Under the pieces are notes generated by a model. The model saw nothing but the letters and a program-made list of their open reading frames with translations. It searched no databases and had not been told where the DNA came from. Position numbers and translations under genes: made by a program. A DNA stretch of 24,709 nt from Gnetum montanum (taxonomy: Eukaryota > Streptophyta > Gnetopsida > Gnetales > Gnetaceae): the NCBI GenBank assembly GCA_015680685.1, contig MNCI01029135.1, positions 36,648 to 61,356 on the forward strand, written 5' to 3'. This document shows positions 9,511-18,960 of this stretch, one piece after another; within the stretch, counting starts at the first letter, position 1, and each line of letters starts with the position of its first letter.

Positions 9511-10897
9511 ATCTCTCCATAATGATATTATGCACTATTAAACAACTGTCCAGGCCATGGGTTTTCCGAGGAAAGGCTAATGTACCATATCATTGACGGG
9601 CTACATAATGAAACAAGAGAGACCTTAGGAATGTATGTCCAAGGTCAACTATATGAACTACGAACCCATCAAGTCCAAGAGCTTATTAAGTGGATAGCAA
9701 AATAAGAAGGAGAATTAGCTAGATGGGCGAGTGTTGAAAAACATCAACGGGATCAAAATCTCAACTTAACAAAGGTCCATAATCATACAAAGGAGAAATC
9801 AACCAACCTCAACACAACAAACATTAGAAGAAGTCAAGGCAAAGATCAATAAGATGTTGGAATGGATGTATCAAAAGTGTGGATAATTTATCAACATTAT
9901 TGGAGATAGAGTTTTGATGACCCAAGAAGCAAGACAAAATAATAGATAATCCGAAAGAAGGGATAAAGAAAATAAGAGCTCAATTGCCAATCATATGTAT
10001 GAATACAACATATGCCTGTACGATCACCCCAAGGGCCAATGCCCAATATTGTTACATTTACATGAGCATTGGGGAAACATGTTACATCCAGAGTTCGTAC
10101 AAAGATACTGTGTTCAATGACAATGGCAACAACCCCAGTCGTGGGGGAATCCACCCTTAGACTAGAGACACCCTTCATATCATCTGAATCCAAATGCTTG
10201 TCTTGTTCAACATCCTATTTCTCCAACTAAGCCAATATACTCTATCTCATCACAGTACCATTCTCCTCAATACTATCAACCCATGCCTCCAACACGACCA
10301 CCACCTTGTGCACTTTATACGCCTCCTATCTTTTAGCATTCTCATTCTTTTCCTCCTTCTACATCACCACCAGCTATTCCTAAGGTTTCTGCACCATCGC
10401 AACAACCTCTAAACATCACTTGTGCTAATAGTACTAACAGCAGTGAGAGGCCTCCTCAACATCAAAAGCGCCCCTTCGTTAAACATGGTCGTAAGAAGGG
10501 ACAACACAATTCCGAGGGCATTGCATCCTCCAACTCAACACAAGCTCAACACTATGGCGCACCCTTACCTTCGAACCTGACACCTCATGTTACTTCATCA
10601 AGGCCACCATCTAACACTCCAACAACCATATGGCCCAATGAACACAACCATGGGAGGCATCATCCCAATCCTTGCATACCATCTAACGGTCACAAACATG
10701 ATAGTGGGTCAACTTGTTATTTGGGAACTACATCATACAAATTGCCCCACTATGCTCATTATAATCAAGTGTGTGAACCCTGATGGGGTAAGTATGACCA
10801 AGTTCCAATACTTCTAACATGCAAGGGTCCTCATCTTCCATTTATTAATCCTTTCCATACTCAACCGTTTAGTTATGGGGGATATCCCTCATTGTAA
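9511..10897 (+). pseudogene. 5'-truncated gag-type ORF with no pol downstream
   Basis: Homology to the gag of element 1 begins abruptly near 9511: YYALLNNCPGHGFSEERL, then IDGLHNETRETLGMYVQGQL and YELRTHQVQELIKWIAK. The same order occurs in element 1 (...TLGTYAQGRLSELRTHQI). After a stop-ridden stretch the frame shifts. From about 10001 a single frame runs to TAA at 10895-10897: a zinc-knuckle-like ICLYDHPKGQCP, a Pro/Gln/Ser-rich region, a basic patch (RPFVKHGRKKGQ) and an end SYGGYPSL. Only three stops interrupt about 300 codons. No protease, RT or integrase follows; the UTR-like block starts at once. This is either a gag-only (non-autonomous) element or a deletion derivative. The N-terminal third of gag and its LTR are absent. 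Confidence 0.68.
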
Positions 10898-12330
10898 TAA
10901 CAAGCAGGATTAATAAATATTTTTCAGTTTTCTTTAATTCTTCAAGTTTTTTTTTTCTAGTTTTTCATTTTTCAACTTTTTTTTATCTTTTCATCTTTTT
11001 GTGTTTTTATATTTTTACATTTTTGTAAGTAATCTCATCTATGAATAAAACACTCATGTGGATCATTGGTTAAGGTGTGTTTTATGTTATCGTGTCTCGA
11101 GTGATCAATTATTTGGAACAATGAGTCCATTACATCCACTCATCCACTCTACAAATAAGAGGTTCTGTTCAAGGGTATAGTGATATTCTTGAAATTCTTA
11201 AAACTTAAAATTAATTTTGTGTTCATTGTACCCAGAATGAAGAAGGATGAACCAAGAGGGAATGATTAGGGTGTGACATCAAGGGGATTTTCAGATTCTC
11301 TTTGGTGATGTCTATGGGAGTTATCATGCAACGTGGTTGTATTAAGATCCTTGTAGATCTAATGAAAAATGGGAGTAAGAGTAATCAAAAGGGCACTCAA
11401 AAATCAAATGCTATTCTAGGGGGTCCCTTTGGAAAGACATGCACCCATGCATGAAGGTTGGCAATTTCTTTGGATTCAGTATTCAAAAAGAAAAAAAAAT
11501 GGAGAAGAAAAAAAAAAGAAGAAAAGAAAGAGAAAGAGAAAATGAAAATGAAAAGAAAACTGCCACAAAACAAAAATCACTCCTCCCTTGCACAAAATGC
11601 CAAGTGATCGTACACCTTGTTGTTATGGTACTCTCATAGTTGTTCATCATGGGATGAAACAATGCGATGTCACTAATTACAGGAATGGACTTGGTCCTGA
11701 TCTTGGAACAATGGGTTAATGACATATTAATCATGCTTTACACATAGGATTCATTGTGCCCTAGGTCAGTTACCTCATGTCCCAATCTCTACGATCCCCT
11801 TCTATACTTCGTCTCATCTCACTGTTCATGTAATTGTAGCTTGTGTCCCGTGTAGCATAGAATTTTCATCTCATTCCGGTGATATTTCCATGTGTGTGTT
11901 TTGTGGAGTTAGTGCGGATTACATTTAACCCTTCTAGTGCCCACGAACACTTTTAGTGTGGTTACACAAGGGAATTATAGGTTGGAACCTGCTTTGGGGA
12001 GGACCCACTTGTGTAATCTTTTGTAATTCTCACTTATGACATCGCTCACACACCCCATTTCTTACCCTCCGCATAATTTTTAAATGATTTTCTTTCCCTA
12101 CTATTATCCCTCTGAATTTTAACGTTCTGATGTACCATTACATACCCTTTTTCTTACCACCCAAGTTTTTATTGATAAAATCCACACCATCATCATTAAT
12201 TGTGCCTTTTGAATTAATAGAATTACCCTAGAACCCTTGATAATAGCCAATGTCCTCACTTTACAATGTTTATTTCAAGAAAATCACTTCAAAATTTTGT
12301 CTTTTTGTTATGCCTCACATCACTAGGGAT
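10898..12330 (+). repeat. 3' UTR-like block, copy 2 (plus)
   Basis: It follows the gag-type stop directly. It opens with a T-rich tract (10920-11030), contains GGGTGTGACATCAAGGGG near 11270-11287, a purine-rich low-complexity tract (11490-11565), ATGGACTTGGTC near 11685, and the structured segment at 11962-12016. Landmarks match copy 1 in order, at an eye-estimated 60-70% identity. No coding frame is credible; the Lys/Glu-rich open stretch at 11439-11639 is only the purine tract. Confidence 0.65.
11962..12016 (+). other. Possible structured RNA element in 3' UTR-like block, copy 2
   Basis: Arms TTACACAAG (11962-11970) and CTTGTGTAA (12008-12016) pair perfectly over 9 bp. The loop holds the conserved segment GCTTTGGGGAGGACCCA, in which TGGG and CCCA can form a small inner hairpin with loop GAGGA. 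In the other copy both arms differ, but pairing is kept by compensatory changes. No known RNA family is recognised. Confidence 0.5.
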
Positions 12331-12335
12331 GGGAT

Positions 12336-12390
12336 TTCACGTACGCGATGTATCGTATGCAATATCACATCCTTGCTGCCTATAAATAGG
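12336..12390 (+). promoter_or_regulatory. LTR-like promoter: palindromic U3 motifs and TATA box
   Basis: CACGTACGCGATGTATCG...CAATATCACATCC is followed by TTGCTGCCTATAAATAGG (TATA at 12381-12388). The architecture matches the LTRs of element 1 and coil elements A and B: CGTACG/GATATC-type palindromes just upstream of a TATAAATA box. After the TATA box, GGTCACCCTCCCCTCA resembles GGTGACTCTCCCTTG of the LTR of A. A clean TG terminus was not found. Confidence 0.5.
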
Positions 12391-12864
12391 TCACCCTCCC
12401 CTCACCACACATAGCGTCATTTTGTCATTCACACGGGGGGAGCTTTCAAATTTTTTCTCTATGACTTGCGATTGAGTGACCCTTTCTTTTCTCACTATAT
12501 CTCACTTGCTGGTACTCTGATTTTTATTCCGTTTGAACCTGCTTGAACCCGGAGTGTTCAGCTTAGTCGTGTGGGAGGGAAACTTGCCTAAAAGTGCCTA
12601 ACATTTTTGAAATTTATCATCGCCCAAAGGACATCAATTAGGGTAATTAACTCTAACACTTAGAATAATTGTGCCTAAAAATCATTTAACCCTTAGGTAT
12701 ACCGAGAGCCTAAAATGGCAACCATCTAAGTCACAGGACTCATTATTACATACTTTCGGGTACTATCACACATGATGACATAAGATCATTAATTAAGGCA
12801 AGCAGTAAGGTATAACTTAACTTCAAAAACAACCTTACTAATGCTTGACCCTGTGTAATTACAG
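12391..12864 (+). other. Leader of coil element A; 5' LTR end and PBS not recognisable
   Basis: This should contain the transcribed part of a 5' LTR and a primer-binding site. I found no CTCATCA terminus, no TGGCGCC-like PBS and no good match to the 3' LTR of A at 15930-16646. No gene is seen. It is either a strongly diverged LTR of a related subfamily or a recombinant junction. Confidence 0.4.
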
Positions 12865-15629
12865 ATAGCTCCAAAACGTGGACAGCAGGAAGGTCCTACC
12901 CAGGGTGGAAGCAAATGAGCTTGGAGAGGTGGAAGACAAAGACCTACTGAACACCATGCACAATACAAGGAGTAATCATTTAGCATTCATCAAGATGAAC
13001 CTCCTACTAGATAGCCTGGGCAGGTAGAAGGAGGAGCTGCTGCAGTGCCTGAACCGAGACAACAACTCATGTTGCCCCAAGATTGTGTTTAAGCTATCCT
13101 TGAGAAGTCCACATTCACTACGGTGATTATGAATATGAATTTTGAATCATTTGCAGAGTTCACTCCTGAGGCCATGAAGGATCACCTCAAAGGATCTCCC
13201 TTATGGCCTATCCTCTCTAAAAGTGGTGCCTGGTACCTAGGAGAGATGTACCAATTCTGACACAATAGGGAGCAAGGCACCACTATTGATATTTGTGGTG
13301 TGACAGTTGACTTCTCTATGTAGGCTATTTAGAAATTGTTAAACCTTCTGAATACAGGGCCCCAAGTTGCTCAGTTATCCACCAGTTTAGACCCCGATGT
13401 GCGAAAGGATTGGTTGGAGAAGGCTTATGGTAGAGATAAAACATTTGGTGAATTGACGATGGAAGAGAGGGTTTACTTCAAAATTGGAACATATCACCTC
13501 TTCCCCACAAAGGGCCTAAAATGAATATCGATGTATGCAGCTAGAGGATGTGTAGTGTTGATGGGAAAGGTTAACGCTAACCTTCCCCATCTATATTTTA
13601 TGGAGATCCTGAGGTGGTTCGAGGAACGAAAGATAGGGAAGATGGCACTGCCTTTTCCTTGTCTTATCATAAAGCTTTGTCGATGTGCTAGTATTTGGGG
13701 ATACACCAATCATGTCCTCCGAAAGGCCTAAACTACTTCATATGCTGAATTGCTTAAAGCGCTAGCTCCCAGAAAAAGCATTGGCAAAGAGCTGGGCCCA
13801 GAACAAGAAGAAGAACATGTGATTGGACCCAGTCAACCTCTAGCCATAGGTCCTAGAAAAAAACAAGAAGCATGGCCTAGCATAGGCTAGGATCAGCCAC
13901 CACCACAGCAAGACTATAGGCCATCGATGAGCCATCTTAAGGCCATCACTGAGATGGTCAGTTGGGGAAGTCGTGATGATACAAACCTCTTTCGCATCAT
14001 CGATGATGCTAGGCAGCCTACTGTTTCATTAGATCACACAAGGGGTGAATTCTCCATTCACACAATAGGAGGGAAAAGTAGATGGTCACAACAGATCTTG
14101 GGAAATGCGACATCTCTCCAGGTGTAGTTAGAGACTGGTGAAGGGGCCACCGTGATGGTCATGCAACACCAGAATGCCATGGGAGCTACAGAAGTGATCA
14201 TAGACCATATCAAAGAATCCTTCAATGTACCTATTGTGCCACTGGTAGATCTTATAGGAGCACGAGATGCTCAAACCTTAGCCAGAACCTCAATGACTCC
14301 TGCGGAACATGAGGATGTGCTTGATCGATTACTTCAAACAGGACAAGTAATAACGTCCCTATTTAACATCCCTCAAGATGTTATAGCAATTCAATCAAAC
14401 CTCATTTCCACAAAGGAAAAGCTAGTCTTAATAGAGGTAAGGGCCGAGCATGCTGAAGCTGAAGTGTAGAAATTACAAGAGCAGCTCATGGCCTTACAAG
14501 CAGCACAGCGAGACCCTTTACAATTTGTTCCTGCAAACCAGCTAGAAAACTTTAGAATCGAGCAGCTAACCAAATTAATAGAGGAGAATAAAAGGGTGGT
14601 GGATGAAAAGGTGAAGGCTATTTTGGATGCCTCTGCAGCACAGGCGCAAACTCATGCCCATCTTAAGGCACTCAAAGCCTTACAAGAAGAAAACAAATAA
14701 CTTGCGATTAATAACCTTTGGTTGACCACTGTAGAAAAGAAAAATAATGTTATCGATAAACACTTTCATCAATTGTGAGAACAATTCATCTAGGTCAACC
14801 AAGACGTAAGCCACTTAGCCAGAGAAAATCGAACCCTCTCAATGGAGGAGGTACGCGCTATTCATCAAAATTCGACGATTGAGATAAACATGTGGTAGAA
14901 TGAGGCTAAACAACATGAAAAGCTAAAGGAGCACTTCCGTGATTAGGTATGGATGTATAAATAGATCCTTGAAAAGGAGATCCATATGGCCAAGGCCCAA
15001 ATCAACACTATCAGTGCTCAACACACTGATTGGTGGGCCATATTGGACACATATGCCTTTGCCCACCAAGCGGAAGTTAACAACCGAGATCTGAAGATTT
15101 AGGACTTAACAGAGTACATGGAGTTGGCAAATATCAGATATGCCAACCTTGCCATGTTAATAGTAGGGTGCCCGAGGTCAAAGCTTGGGAAGCAGGTAGC
15201 AACCACCCATATCAAATAAAAAGCATAATTTGTAGAACGTAAGAAGCTATTGGAAAAACTGGATGTTGCAAATTCTAAACTTGAGGTGGTAAAAGCTAGC
15301 TACCAAGGATAGAAGGATGTCACAACTGAATTGGCTCAATAGCTAATAGAATTCACGAATACAAGAACAAATCCATAGCCTATGAGGAGGAACGACGGGT
15401 GTTCTCGGCTTGGTATGTCAAGGCTGACCAAATGTTCCTGCAACTACCCTGTCTGTGGGAGGTGCCGACTCTGTCAAACATTGGAACATTAGCATGGATG
15501 GCACAAGACCCTCGGACTGAAGAGGAGAAACTCTAGGCCATACTTCAACATCATCAACCTTCAAAACCTGGACCACAAGATAGAGGGAAGGCCCCAATGG
15601 AGGAGCCACTGCCACCAAGAACTACATGA
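12865..15629 (+). pseudogene. Plant-transposon-domain / coiled-coil protein of element A (about 920 codons, decayed)
   Basis: One frame can be followed from ATA at 12865 (probably a mutated ATG; APKRGQQEGPTQGG follows) to about 15345. There a one-base deletion relative to copy B shifts the frame, which then runs to TGA at 15627-15629. Residues about 90-290 (13138-13736) resemble the 'putative plant transposon protein' domain found in plant retroelement ORFs: LTMEERVYFKIGTYHLFPTKG, MYAARGCVVLMGKVNANLP, MALPFPCLIIKLCR. A linker rich in Pro, Gln and Glu follows. From about residue 510 to 845 the protein is a long Glu/Lys/Leu/Ala heptad-rich coiled coil, ending in a KAPMEEPLPP tail. More than 20 in-frame stops are present, mostly TAG/TGA/TAA where CAG, CGA or CAA is expected. 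Its role is unknown; a Gag-like or particle-associated function is conceivable but only inference. Confidence 0.75.
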
Positions 15630-15757
15630 GTTCCAAATTTTTGTAGTTATAGCATATTTTGTGTGTTGTGTCTTTGTTTTTTTTCTTCCCACACTACGGC
15701 ATCATCCCATTCCTTTTTCCATCTAATAATCCCATACCTATCCACTATGTAATCACT
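15630..15757 (+). other. 3' untranslated region of coil element A
   Basis: Short non-coding stretch between the coil stop codon and the polypurine-tract block. It matches copy B (23582-23714 on the minus strand) in landmarks such as TGTAGTT, TGTGT(T)GTGTCTT and CCATACCTATCCACT. No other feature is seen. Confidence 0.6.
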
Positions 15758-15795
15758 GTAACTCGAGGACAAGTTTTTATTCAGTCATGGGGGTA
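15758..15795 (+). other. Polypurine tract block of coil element A
   Basis: CTCGAGGACAAG...TCATGGGGGTA ends exactly at the LTR. The same 38-base block occurs in copy B with two differences. CTCGAGGACGAG followed by a G-run is, from general knowledge, common just before 3' LTRs of plant Ty3/gypsy elements. TGGGGGTA would prime plus-strand synthesis. Confidence 0.75.
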
Positions 15796-16646
15796 TGATG
15801 AGACGTGATATCGCATGTGTTGCGATATCGCATCCCCCGCGATATCGTGTACGTGATATCACATCTTCCCCTGCGATATCGCGTATGCGATATTACAGTC
15901 CACCCCCAGTTCTATAAATAAAAGGTGACTCTCCCTTGTTAAACATTAGAGTTAGATTGTAGTGAAACTTTGGCAGTTTGATCCCTCCATAGATAGATTA
16001 TTTTTCCAGTGTCTGCCTGCAGTGTGGTGAATGTAATTGTACGACATTCTTTATTCGAGTGTGACGTACTTGGACATGCACATGATCGGCAATAAAGATC
16101 AAGATTACTTCATCATTGCAGCATTCACTTTACTTATTTATTTATTTATTTATTATTTACTGCTTTCCTAGTTAATCTCTTCTTACCTTTATCTCACGTT
16201 AAAACGTAGAATGAGTACGACTTGATTACGAGCATTTAAGTGTGACTACTTGGTAACCCAATAGCGTACCTAGGATCTACACTTGGTAATCCCAGTGGTA
16301 TTCATGCACGAAGTCCAAGATGTGTATGGATAATCAACGAATGGATGCTCATCGCACTTATGCTAGATTAGATTCTCTTACCCTCTCTCTCCTAGATTAG
16401 TTAATTTAATATTACTTTCCATTTCCTTCAGGAGTAGCATTAGATTAGGAACACATCATACACCTCACTCTAGACTAAACCATATGTGACAAATATAATA
16501 CTAGTCTAGGTGGGAAGACAGCGAACTGCAACCTAAGGTTAATGATCTAGGTGCCACAACAAGTCCGTCTACGGAGTTCGATCGGATCGCGTGTGAAGAC
16601 GCTCATATTCATATGGTTGAGTGTAGGGGTACCTCACCACTCATCA
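15796..16646 (+). repeat. 3' LTR of coil element A (851 bp)
   Basis: It starts TGATGAGACG and ends CACTCATCA, with a polypurine tract at its left edge. U3 contains at least six GATATC-centred palindromes (15805-15895), including CGATATCG and CGTATGCG variants, followed by TATAAATAAAA at 15913-15923. AATAAAGATC lies at 16091. A (TTTA)n microsatellite lies at about 16133-16156. The final part, GTGTAGGGGTACCTC, matches LTR B and, less exactly, LTR 1. The flanking five bases gctTT (16647-16651) are the candidate target-site duplication. Confidence 0.85.
15913..15923 (+). promoter_or_regulatory. LTR TATA box of coil element A
   Basis: TATAAATAAAA lies directly after the palindrome array. The polyA signal AATAAA at 16091-16096 places R between about 15940 and 16115. 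Confidence 0.65.
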
Positions 16647-16650
16647 GCTT

Positions 16651-17190
16651 TCTAACCTTATTTCAATAAGGATGAAGAATGGCGATATGAGGCTTTGTGT
16701 AGATTTCAAAAATTTGAATGAAGCATCTAAGAAAGATAAATATCCACTTTCTAGAATTAATGAACTATTGATTAAAGTATTAGGTTGTCAAGTATATTCT
16801 TTCTTAGATAGTTTTACAGGCTATAATCAAATCATGGTAGATAAGGATGAAAGATATAAAACAACATTTATCACCAAATGGGTAACTTTTTCTTACCAAA
16901 GAATGTCATTTGGATTATCAAATACTTGAGCCACTTTTCAAAGAACAATGGATTTAGCCTGTAAAGGTTTAATAGGAAAGTTCATTGTGGTTTATTTGGA
17001 TGATATCACTATCTTTTCAAAAAGGAGGGAAGATCATAGTGGTCATCTTCAACAAGTTTTTGATAAATGTTGAGTATTGTATTTCATTAAATCCTAAGAA
17101 ATGTATCTTTGGAGTTAAGTGTAGAAGTTTACTAGGCCATGTAATCTATCAAGAAGTAATTGCTATAGATAACTCATGAATACAAGTAGT
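16651..17190 (+). pseudogene. Reverse transcriptase fragment of element 2
   Basis: The frame opens directly after the LTR with SNLISIRMKNGDMRLCVDF, matching the family pattern 'SN(I/L)VPVRKKNG..R.CVD(F/Y)'. It continues with KYPLSRINELL, FLDSFTGYNQIMV (first catalytic Asp at 16807-16809) and MSFGLSNT. A TGA stands for the expected Gly/Arg codon before ATFQRTMD. The catalytic YLDD box is at 16993-17004. One extra base at about 17071 shifts the frame; the sequence then reads EYCISLNPKKCIFGVK and LLGHVIY. The N-terminal part of RT is missing. Confidence 0.87.
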
Positions 17191-17785
17191 ATAAACTATC
17201 AAGCATTCTACAAGTAAAAAGTCTCTTAGATCCTTATTTGGAAAAATAAATTTTGTTAAGAAATTTATCCTTGAATTCACTAAAATTGCTAAACCTTTGA
17301 TACATATGTTAAATAGATTTGTCCTAGTAGAGAAAACACCAAAATTAGAGAGAGCCTTAGCAGAAATCAAAAGGACTATTTAAGAAGCTCCATACTTGGT
17401 AAAACTAAAATTAAAGAAAGACTTTTAATTATATGATTTTGCTATAAATGATTCAATTGTTGCTATTTTAACTTGAAAAGTTGAAGGTCAAGATGAACCA
17501 ATTGGAGTTTTTGGATATCAGTTGAAAGGTTCATAATTAAGTTATTCAAACTTATAAAAACAAGCATTCATAGTCATTAAGACACTTCAACATTTCAAAT
17601 ATTACTTGGAAAGCTCATTAGTTCACATTATGCTAATAGAACCTGCGATCAAATAATTTTTGGCTTAAAATGAAATTGGGATGAAACAAGGAAAATGGTT
17701 CATGAAATTTCAAGGTTTTAGGTTTTCATTGGAAATATGCAAAACTATCAAAGAAATGGGATTAGCCAAGTTAATGGCTTGAGAT
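17190..17785 (+). pseudogene. RNase H domain of element 2
   Basis: Continuing in the frame set at 17072, the translation reads LRSLFGKINFVKKFILEFTK and IAKPLIHMLN. EAPYLVKLKLKKDF follows, then LYDFAINDSIVAILT, GVFGYQLKGS, LSYSNL and KQAFIVIKTLQHFKYYL. These match the Ty3/gypsy RNase H order (RSFLGK..F.R.FI...A...KPL, APVL..P.....Y.DAS, S..L..AE..Y...EKE..A). At least eight in-frame stops, mostly TAA, inactivate it. Confidence 0.8.
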
Positions 17786-18950
17786 GATGAAGTGTGTGTG
17801 CTTAAGACTTATGAAGAAAATTGGTATGATGAAATTCTCGAATTCCTTGATACAAAAAAGGTTTCGAATAATTTAACTACAAGTCAGAAGAGAGCTTTCA
17901 TCAGAAAGGTAAATAAATTTATGGTTGAAGATGGAATCTTATATAGAAATGACTTTAGAGGGGTTTTATTAGAATGTGTTCACAATGGTAATATCAATTT
18001 CATTTTAGAATAGTTCCATGATCATTCTAATGTATTCTATGAGTCTTCTAAGTCCACTATGTAACATATACTCTGCTATTATTTTTATTGGACTAGTATG
18101 TATAAGGATATTAGTTCAATGATTCAAAGATGTTACAAATGTTAAATTCATGAATCAAATATCAAAAAGGCTAGAGCTCCCTTAAAACCAATAATTGCAA
18201 GTAGATCATTTCAGAAATGGGGCTTAGATTTTATTAACACAATTACTCCTTCAAGAGTTAGACATAAGTTTATTCTCATAGCTACTAACTATTTTATTAA
18301 ATGGTCTAAAGCAAAAGCTTTGAGAAAAAGTTCAACATTAGACGTAATTATGTTCTTGGAAGATCAAATTCTAAATTTTTTTGGTCTATATAAAGTATTG
18401 GTATCTGATAATGGATCAATTTTTTAATCTGAAGAATTTATAACATGGGCATTAGAAAAATTCATATTTCTATTTTCTTCTTCAAATGCTTATCCTCAAG
18501 GGAATGGCTTAGCTAAATATAAAAATAAAAAGCTTATTTCCTACATTAAAAAAATCTATGGATGGGAATCTAGGAAATTAGATTAATTACTTACAATCTG
18601 CATTATGGACTGACCGTATCAAATTTAAGAAGGCTATTGGAACATCAGCTTATAACCATGTCTATGGTTTGCCCACTAGAGTCACGAACAAGATTATAAA
18701 TTCAGCCTTAGATTTTGTGCAAAAATATTGTGAGAAGACCAATAAAGATAGAAGTTTCATGACCTTGCTCATCAAAAGAAAAGTTGAAATGGATAGAGCT
18801 AAAGATAATTTATTAAAAAATTCTTCTCAAGTCATAAGGTGGTTTGATAGAAAGGGTTTAAAAAGAAATTTTAAAGTTGGTGATCTTGTTTTATTATGGA
18901 ATATAAAAAAGGCAAATAAGTTTTTAGCAATATGGACTTGTCCATGTTAG
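17786..18950 (+). pseudogene. Integrase of element 2, catalytic Glu replaced by Lys
   Basis: FMVEDGILYRND introduces the zinc-binding region FHDH...HI...CYKC (about 18010-18145). The core has WGLDFINTI with Asp at 18227-18229, FILIATNYFIKWSKA, VSDNGSIF with Asp at 18407-18409, and AYPQGNGLAKYKNKK, where Lys (18515-18517) replaces the catalytic Glu. A frameshift near 18590 moves the reading frame to SALWTDRIKFKKAIGTSAYN and VYGLPTRV. The C-terminal stretch 18669-18950 is open, including FDRKGLKRNFKVGDLVLLWN, and ends FLAIWTCPC where the family has W(T/L)GP(Y/F). No chromodomain is seen. Confidence 0.86.
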
Positions 18951-18960
18951 ATCAAGAAAC

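Larger units (their letters stand above)
12865..16646 (+). mobile_element. Coil element A: pol-less LTR retrotransposon, older copy
   Basis: It comprises one long protein pseudogene, a polypurine tract and a 3' LTR, with no gag, protease, RT or integrase. Homology to copy B covers the coding region downstream of the transposon-like domain, the PPT and the LTR. The element ends at 16646 against the RT domain of gypsy element 2, so it inserted into that element. The 5' boundary is uncertain; the true start lies somewhere in or before 12336-12864. Confidence 0.72.
16647..18960 (+). mobile_element. Element 2: 5'-truncated, decayed Ty3/gypsy pol
   Basis: RT, RNase H and integrase follow in Ty3/gypsy order, in sequence unrelated to element 1 apart from family motifs. 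The left end is cut exactly where the LTR of coil element A stops, inside the RT domain, so A inserted into element 2. The missing gag, protease and RT N-terminus are not found to the left of A in this window. No chromodomain is visible, and the integrase wording is closer to Tat-type elements. The base composition is markedly more AT-rich than the coil elements. Many TAA/TAG/TGA stops and two frameshifts make it non-functional. Confidence 0.83.

Noticed and set aside
9897-10193. 98-codon minus-strand open stretch
   Set aside because: Antisense of the gag-type ORF containing the zinc-knuckle-like motif; no motif of its own.
10194-10412. Plus-strand Leu/His-rich open stretch
   Set aside because: Wrong-frame reading of the Pro/Gln-rich gag segment; the real frame is continuous from about 10001 to 10897.
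11439-11639. Lys/Glu-rich small ORF
   Set aside because: It is the translation of an A/G low-complexity tract and is not conserved in the other copy.
12442-12446. gcttt as the left target-site duplication of coil element A
   Set aside because: It matches 16647-16651, but the LTR terminus TGATGAG does not follow it; a five-base match is expected by chance.
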